From Frankiales bacterium (GTDB lineage Bacteria; Actinomycetota; Actinomycetes; Mycobacteriales; SCTD01), in NCBI GenBank assembly GCA_025464695.1, contig JAODNQ010000192.1, forward strand, positions 1-6,505: a stretch of DNA of 6,505 bases, read 5' to 3'. How positions within the stretch are numbered: the stretch's first letter is position 1; every line of letters starts with the position of its first letter. The position numbers and the translations under genes were made by a program. Below the pieces are notes generated by a model. The model was not told the DNA's origin. It saw nothing but the letters and a program-made list of their open reading frames with translations, and ran no database searches. Shown piece by piece: positions 1 to 3,793 of the stretch.

Positions 1-458
1 CCCGCCCGCGCCCCGTCGCGCCGGTCGAGCCCCCGCCGGCCGCGACGCCGTCCCGCGACGGCTGGGTCTGGCCGGCCGACGGCCCGCTCACCAGCCACTT
101 CGGCTGGCGCCGGCACCCGATCTTCGGGGACATGCGCTTCCACGCGGGCATCGACATCGGCGCCGCCTACGGCTCCCCGACGCACGCGGCCGACGACGGC
201 GTCGTCACCTACGCCGGCCCGGCGTCGGGCTACGGCACCCTCGTGCTCATCAGCCACGGCACCCGCGGCGGGCGCGACGTCACCACCGGGTACGCCCACC
301 AGTCCGCGCTGCTCGTCGGTGTGGGTGACCACGTGGCGCGGGGCCAGCAGGTCGGGCGCGTCGGCAACGAGGGCAACAGCACGGGCCCCCACCTGCACTT
401 CGAGGTCCGCCTGGACGGCGACCCCGTCGACCCCCTGGACTACGTCAGCCCGCCCTAG
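1..458 (+). CDS. M23 (LytM-type) zinc metallopeptidase, C-terminal part (5' end outside window)
   Basis: The reading frame is open from the left edge (first full codon at nt 3) to TAG at 456-458, so the gene begins upstream. The ATG at 132 is internal, because the M23 fold already starts before it (SHFGWRRHPIFG). The visible part opens with a Pro/Ala-rich linker (RPRPVAPVEPPPAATPS), followed by the peptidase domain. Zinc-site motifs are intact: HAGID (His at 141-143, Asp at 153-155) and HLH (390-398, the second His being the ligand), plus the YAH catalytic-type His at 297-299. Family knowledge: M23 enzymes cut peptide cross-bridges or stem peptides of peptidoglycan outside the membrane. In actinobacteria a secreted M23 protein is often encoded between ftsX and smpB and is thought to be controlled by FtsEX. 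The position just before smpB fits this, but ftsEX and the signal peptide are not visible. The domain call is sure; the FtsEX link is inferred. Confidence 0.93.
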   Translation, partial: RPRPVAPVEPPPAATPSRDGWVWPADGPLTSHFGWRRHPIFGDMRFHAGIDIGAAYGSPTHAADDGVVTYAGPASGYGTLVLISHGTRGGRDVTTGYAHQSALLVGVGDHVARGQQVGRVGNEGNSTGPHLHFEVRLDGDPVDPLDYVSPP

Positions 459-468
459 TCCGGACACC

Positions 469-474
469 TAGACT
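469..474 (+). promoter_or_regulatory. Candidate -10 box (TAGACT) for leaderless smpB transcription
   Basis: TAGACT matches the TANNNT actinobacterial -10 consensus and ends 6 nt before the smpB ATG at 481. With usual spacing the transcript would start at or very near the A of the ATG. The gap between the M23 stop and smpB is only 22 nt and has no properly spaced Shine-Dalgarno; the only purine run, GGGA at 475-478, is 2 nt from the ATG. No clear -35 element is visible, which is common in this group. Leaderless start is therefore the simplest reading, though read-through from the upstream gene is also possible. Confidence 0.5.
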
Positions 475-480
475 GGGACC

Positions 481-1002
481 ATGCCGCCGCAGTTCGCCAG
501 CAGCAACCGCGGCGACCCCAAGAAGGTCCTCATCGCGCAGAACAAGAAGGCGCGGCACGACTACACGATCCTCGAGGAGTTCGAGGCGGGCATCGTCCTG
601 GTCGGGACCGAGGTCAAGTCGCTGCGCCAGGGGCGGGCCACGCTGTCGGACGCCTACGCCTACGTGCAGGACGGCGAGATCTGGCTGACGAACGTCCACA
701 TCCCCGAGTACACGCTCGGCACCTGGACCAACCACGCCCCCCGCCGCACGCGCAAGCTCCTGCTGAACCGCAAGGAGATCGACGCGCTGATCGGCGACCT
801 CAAGCAGAGCGGCAACGCCCTGGTCCCGCTGTCGCTGTACTTCCTCGGCGGCAAGGTCAAGGTCGAGCTCGGCCTCGGCAAGGGCCGCAAGGCGCACGAC
901 AAGCGCCAGGTGCTCGCCGAGCGCGACGCCGCCAAGGAGATCCGCAACGCCATGGGGCGCGAGGCCAAGACGCGGGTGCGCGAGCGCCGCACCAAGCGGT
1001 GA
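481..1002 (+). CDS. smpB: SsrA-binding protein SmpB
   Basis: This 173-residue protein binds tmRNA and delivers it with EF-Tu to ribosomes stalled on broken mRNAs, allowing trans-translation, peptide tagging and ribosome release. Family signatures occur in order: NKKARHDY (21-28), [20 protein letters not shown] (35-54), [31 protein letters not shown], then [20 protein letters not shown]. The HDKR segment (139-142) begins the basic C-terminal tail, which in the family becomes ordered on entering the empty mRNA channel; here the tail ends RVRERRTKR. The protein is slightly longer than typical (about 150-165 residues) because of an N-terminal extension rich in Pro, Ser and Asn. The ATG at 481 is the only plausible start, with no in-frame ATG or GTG before the conserved core. 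Its stop codon overlaps the GTG of the next gene. The tmRNA gene itself is not in this window. Confidence 0.98.
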   Translation: MPPQFASSNRGDPKKVLIAQNKKARHDYTILEEFEAGIVLVGTEVKSLRQGRATLSDAYAYVQDGEIWLTNVHIPEYTLGTWTNHAPRRTRKLLLNRKEIDALIGDLKQSGNALVPLSLYFLGGKVKVELGLGKGRKAHDKRQVLAERDAAKEIRNAMGREAKTRVRERRTKR

Positions 1003-1883
1003 GCACCCCCCTGCAGGACGCCGACGTCCCCGCGGTCTGGCAGGCGCTGGGGCTGCCCGGGCTGGTCGACCTGCACGTCCACTTCATGCCGAAGAACGTG
1101 ATGGACAAGGTCTGGGCCTACTTCGACGGCGTCGGGCCGCTGACCGGCGTCGCCTGGCCGATCGCGTACCGCACCGAGGAGGACGACCGGCTCGCCCGGA
1201 TCCGAGCGCTGGGCGTGCGGGCCTTCCCGTCGCTGGTCTACCCGCACAAGCCCGACATGGCCGCCTGGCTCAACGCCTGGGCCGCCGACTTCGCCGCCCG
1301 CCACGACGACGTCCTGCACACCGCGACCTTCTACCCCGAGCCCTCGGCCGCGGCCTACGTCGAGCAGGCGCTCAGCGCGGGGGCGCAGGTGTTCAAGGTG
1401 CACCTGCAGGTCGGCGCCTACGACCCTCGCGACCCGCACCTCGTCCCGGTCTGGGGGATGCTCGCCGACGCCGGCGTGCCGGTGGTGACCCACTGCGGCA
1501 GCGGCCCGACGGCGGGGCCCTTCACCGGCCCCGGCCCGATCGCGCAGGTGCTGGCGGACCACCCGTCGCTGGTCGCCGTGGTCGCCCACATGGGGATGCC
1601 GGAGTACGGGGCCTTCCTCGACCTCGCGGCCCGCTACGACCGCGTCCACCTCGACACCACCATGGCGTTCACCGACTTCACGAACGCGCTGATGCCGTTC
1701 CCGGACGACCTGGTGCCCCGGCTCGCCGACCTCGCCGACCGCATCGTGCTCGGCAGCGACTTCCCGAACACGCCCTACCCGTACGCCTCCCAGGTCGAGG
1801 CGCTGCTCCGGCTCGACCTCGGCGACGCCTGGCTGCGCGGCGTGCTGCACGACAACGGGGCGCGGCTGCTGTCCCTCGTCTGA
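999..1883 (+). CDS. Amidohydrolase-2 family metal-dependent hydrolase (ACMSD-like fold), substrate unknown
   Basis: This 294-residue cytosolic protein has no signal peptide or membrane segment. It shows the metal-site pattern of the amidohydrolase superfamily, PF04909 type: DLHVHF near the N terminus (His26, His28), THCG (His165), AHMG (His197) and GSDFPN (Asp254). KVHL (Lys133) lies in the strand-4 region. Spacing matches ACMSD-like TIM-barrel decarboxylases and hydrolases that hold one divalent metal through HxH, a later His and a late Asp. This supports the fold, but the substrate and reaction cannot be read from the sequence. The GTG start at 999 overlaps the smpB stop (GTGA, 999-1002) with no strong SD, so translation is probably coupled to smpB. 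The only other in-frame start soon after is ATG 1086, which would remove the HxH motif. A hairpin follows about 20 nt after the TGA, making this the likely last gene of the smpB transcript. Confidence 0.88.
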   Translation: MSTPLQDADVPAVWQALGLPGLVDLHVHFMPKNVMDKVWAYFDGVGPLTGVAWPIAYRTEEDDRLARIRALGVRAFPSLVYPHKPDMAAWLNAWAADFAARHDDVLHTATFYPEPSAAAYVEQALSAGAQVFKVHLQVGAYDPRDPHLVPVWGMLADAGVPVVTHCGSGPTAGPFTGPGPIAQVLADHPSLVAVVAHMGMPEYGAFLDLAARYDRVHLDTTMAFTDFTNALMPFPDDLVPRLADLADRIVLGSDFPNTPYPYASQVEALLRLDLGDAWLRGVLHDNGARLLSLV

Positions 1884-1902
1884 GGGTCCGCTGGGCCGGT
1901 CG

Positions 1903-1937
1903 CTCCGCCCGCATGGTCACAACGGACCATGGCGGAG
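1903..1937 (+). terminator. Strong bulged hairpin after the amidohydrolase gene: candidate terminator, possibly an operator
   Basis: CTCCGCC (1903-1909) pairs with GGCGGAG (1931-1937), and ATGGTC (1913-1918) pairs with GACCAT (1925-1930). The loop is 6 nt, with a 3-nt bulge (1910-1912) on the left arm, giving 13 perfect base pairs. It begins 19 nt after the amidohydrolase stop. No T-run follows, so it would be a U-tract-less terminator of the kind proposed for actinobacteria. The inner 6-6-6 palindrome could instead be a repressor site for the protease gene 59 nt downstream. The structure is directly visible; its role is a guess. Confidence 0.42.
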
Positions 1938-1986
1938 GGGTGCCGCGGTCGGCATCCTCGGTGGGAGCCTGCCCGCTGACCGACCC

Positions 1987-1992
1987 AGGTGG
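1987..1992 (+). promoter_or_regulatory. Ribosome binding site for the S8 protease
   Basis: AGGTGG (1987-1992) is one mismatch from AGGAGG and lies 3 nt before the ATG at 1996. That spacing is short but usable. It supports ATG 1996, which is followed directly by a good signal peptide, over the in-frame GTG at 2023, which would remove the Arg-Arg n-region. Confidence 0.55.
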
Positions 1993-1995
1993 ACG

Positions 1996-3783
1996 ATGAC
2001 CCCGGCACTTCCCGCACGGCGCGTGTCCCTCGTCGTCCTGATCGCGCTCGGGGCCCTGCTCGGCGTCGCCGTGACTCCGTCGTCCGCGGCTCCGGGAGCG
2101 TCCGGGGCCCTCGACCCCGGCCTGAGCGTCACCGGTGCCGCGCTGCAGCCCGTCGTCGTCACGGCGTCGTCGGTCGGCGCCGCCGCACGAGCGGTGCGCG
2201 CGGCGGGCGGGGTCGTCGGGCGGGACCTGCCGCTGGTGGACGGCGTCGCGGGACGGGTGCGCGCGGACCGCCTCGCGCAGGTCGCGGCGGACGACCGGGT
2301 GCACGCCGTGACCCTCGACCGCGTGGGCCGGGTGCAGAGCAGGTCGCACGACGACGTCGCGAGCGCGTCCCCGTACGTGTGGAGCACCGGTGCGGCGCAG
2401 AGCTGGGAGGCCGGCGACGGGCACGGCGTGGCGGTCGCCGTGCTCGACACCGGGGTCTCCAAGGTGCGCGACCTGAAGGGGCGGCTGGTCCAGGGGCCCG
2501 ACCTCTCGGGTGAGAACGCCCCCGCCGTGGACAGCTACGGGCACGGCACCGTGATGGCCGGCATCGTCGCCGGGAGCGGCGCCGACTCCGGCGGCAGCCC
2601 GCGCACGGGCATGGCGCCCGGGGCGAAGATCGTCAGCGTCAAGGTCGCCGGGGCCAACGGCGCCGCCGACGTGTCGACGGTCCTCGCCGCCATGGGCTGG
2701 GTCGCCGCCTTCCACGAGCAGCACGGCATCCGGGTGCTGAACCTCTCGTGGGGCGTGCCCTCGACCCAGGACCCCGCGGTCGACCCGCTCGACGCCGCCG
2801 TCGAGCAGCTGTGGTCGCTCGGCATCACGGTCGTCGTCTCGGCCGGCAACTCGGGACCGGACGGCGGCACCGTGCTCAAGCCCGCCGACGACCCGCTCGT
2901 CGTCACCGTCGGCGCCTACGACGACCAGGGCGACGCCGACGCCGGGAACGACGCCGCACTGCCCTGGTCCTCCCGCGGGCCCACCGCCCAGGGGCTGCAG
3001 AAGCCCGACCTCGTCGCGCCCGGCCGGACGCTCGTCGCGTCCCGCGCCCCCGGCTCCACCGTGGAGTCCGAGAACCCGAAGGCCCTGGTCGCGCCGTCCT
3101 ACATCCGCGGGTCGGGCACCTCGCAGGCCGCCGCGGTGGTGTCGGGCGCGGCCGCCCTGCTGCTGAGCGCCCGGCCCGGCCTGAGCCCGGACCAGGTCAA
3201 GGCGGCGCTGGTGCGCTCGGCGCTGCCGCTGCCCGGGGTCGAGCGGACGGTGCAGGGCGCCGGTCGCCTGGCCCTCGTCGACGCGGGCACGACCGTCGTC
3301 GAGGACGTGGTCAGCGCGACGGCGACGGCGCGGGGGACGGGGTCGCTCGACGCCAGTCGCGGCGCCGCCGCCCGGCTGACCGTGGCCTGCGGCAAGACCG
3401 CCAAGACGCTCGACGACGAGACCACCGCCTGGTGCCGGCCGTGGGACGGCCAGACGTGGACGGGTCAGACGTGGACCGGCCAGACGTGGACGGGTCAGAC
3501 GTGGACGGGCCAGACGTGGACCGGCCAGACGTGGACGGGTCAGACGTGGACCGGGCAGACGTGGACCGGGCAGACGTGGACTGGTCAGACCTGGACCGGT
3601 CAGACGTGGACCGGTCAGACGTGGACCGGCCAGACGTGGACCGGTCAGTCCTGGACCGGGGCGGACGGCGAGGACTTCCTCACCAGCTTCTGGGGCGACC
3701 AGCCCGACTTCTGGCAGCGCGTGCCCGGCGAGCACTCCGACCCGGCGCCCCGCGGCTGCCGGTCGCGGGCGGACTGCGCGTGA
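1996..3783 (+). CDS. Secreted subtilisin-like S8 serine protease with C-terminal (Q-T-W-T-G)n repeat tail
   Basis: This 595-residue exported endopeptidase has a signal peptide at 1-31: Arg8-Arg9, hydrophobic 10-26, likely cut after SSA (29-31). Residues 45-117 resemble a short inhibitor-I9-like prodomain (LQPVVVTASS ... HAVTLDRVGRVQ). The S8 domain spans about 125-430 with the full catalytic set: Asp151 (AVLDTGVS), His183 (SYGHGTVMAG), oxyanion Asn285 (SAGNSGPD) and Ser376 (GSGTSQAAA). The serine motif differs from the common GTSMAAP (Gln for Met, Ala for Pro), but the catalytic residues are all present. After a short linker come fourteen pentapeptide repeats (486-555) with Trp at every fifth residue, then a 40-residue tail ending RADCA. 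The only four cysteines (465, 480, 588, 594) bracket the repeat. There is no LPxTG signal or C-terminal membrane helix. The next gene starts 10 nt downstream and its SD overlaps this stop, so both are probably one operon. The protease call is firm; the role of the repeat tail is unknown (cell-wall or glycan binding are guesses). Confidence 0.95.
   Translation: MTPALPARRVSLVVLIALGALLGVAVTPSSAAPGASGALDPGLSVTGAALQPVVVTASSVGAAARAVRAAGGVVGRDLPLVDGVAGRVRADRLAQVAADDRVHAVTLDRVGRVQSRSHDDVASASPYVWSTGAAQSWEAGDGHGVAVAVLDTGVSKVRDLKGRLVQGPDLSGENAPAVDSYGHGTVMAGIVAGSGADSGGSPRTGMAPGAKIVSVKVAGANGAADVSTVLAAMGWVAAFHEQHGIRVLNLSWGVPSTQDPAVDPLDAAVEQLWSLGITVVVSAGNSGPDGGTVLKPADDPLVVTVGAYDDQGDADAGNDAALPWSSRGPTAQGLQKPDLVAPGRTLVASRAPGSTVESENPKALVAPSYIRGSGTSQAAAVVSGAAALLLSARPGLSPDQVKAALVRSALPLPGVERTVQGAGRLALVDAGTTVVEDVVSATATARGTGSLDASRGAAARLTVACGKTAKTLDDETTAWCRPWDGQTWTGQTWTGQTWTGQTWTGQTWTGQTWTGQTWTGQTWTGQTWTGQTWTGQTWTGQTWTGQTWTGQSWTGADGEDFLTSFWGDQPDFWQRVPGEHSDPAPRGCRSRADCA
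3451..3660 (+). repeat. Fourteen tandem 15-nt units encoding QTWTG (last one QSWTG)
   Basis: The unit consensus is CAGACGTGGACCGGT. All fourteen units are exactly 15 nt with no insertions. Differences are almost all at wobble positions (ACG/ACC/ACT for the second Thr; GGT/GGC/GGG for Gly). The exceptions are unit 10 (ACC for the first Thr, silent) and unit 14 (TCC, giving Ser). Units 1-3 and 4-6 are the same 45-nt block apart from one base, and units 7 and 8 are identical. This points to recent slippage or unequal recombination under selection to keep the peptide. The array lies wholly inside the protease gene and is not a CRISPR or intergenic repeat. Confidence 0.97.
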
Positions 3784-3787
3784 GGGA
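3783..3787 (+). promoter_or_regulatory. Ribosome binding site for the GGDEF-EAL gene, overlapping the protease stop codon
   Basis: AGGGA at 3783-3787 sits 6 nt before the GTG at 3794 and shares its first base with the TGA of the protease gene (3781-3783). Ribosomes finishing the protease would therefore release on top of this site, the usual layout for translational coupling. It favours GTG 3794 over the next in-frame GTG at 3818, which has no comparable site. Confidence 0.6.
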
Positions 3788-3793
3788 CGGCGC

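Larger units (their letters stand above)
1884..1995 (+). other. Intergenic leader of the S8 protease gene; no recognisable promoter
   Basis: This 112-nt gap contains no TA dinucleotide, so no TANNNT -10 box can be drawn. Besides the hairpin at 1903-1937 there is a weaker possible stem just ahead of the SD: TCGGT 1958-1962 with ACCGA 1979-1983, which could be extended by GGG/CCC. Such short stems are common by chance in DNA this GC-rich. Transcription may come from read-through of the smpB/amidohydrolase unit, from an alternative sigma factor, or from a promoter inside the amidohydrolase gene. Confidence 0.35.

Noticed and set aside
132..458. A short complete M23 gene starting at ATG 132
   Set aside because: The frame is open back to the left edge and the conserved SHFGWRRHP strand of the domain lies before this ATG, so it is an internal Met of a longer gene.
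660..1850. A 396-codon open frame on the minus strand opposite smpB and the amidohydrolase
   Set aside because: Both plus-strand genes have complete family signatures; the antisense product is Val/Gly/Arg-rich and matches nothing I recognise.
3451..3660. A CRISPR-like or regulatory DNA repeat array
   Set aside because: Units are directly abutting 15-mers without spacers, in frame, and vary at wobble positions. They are protein-coding repeats.
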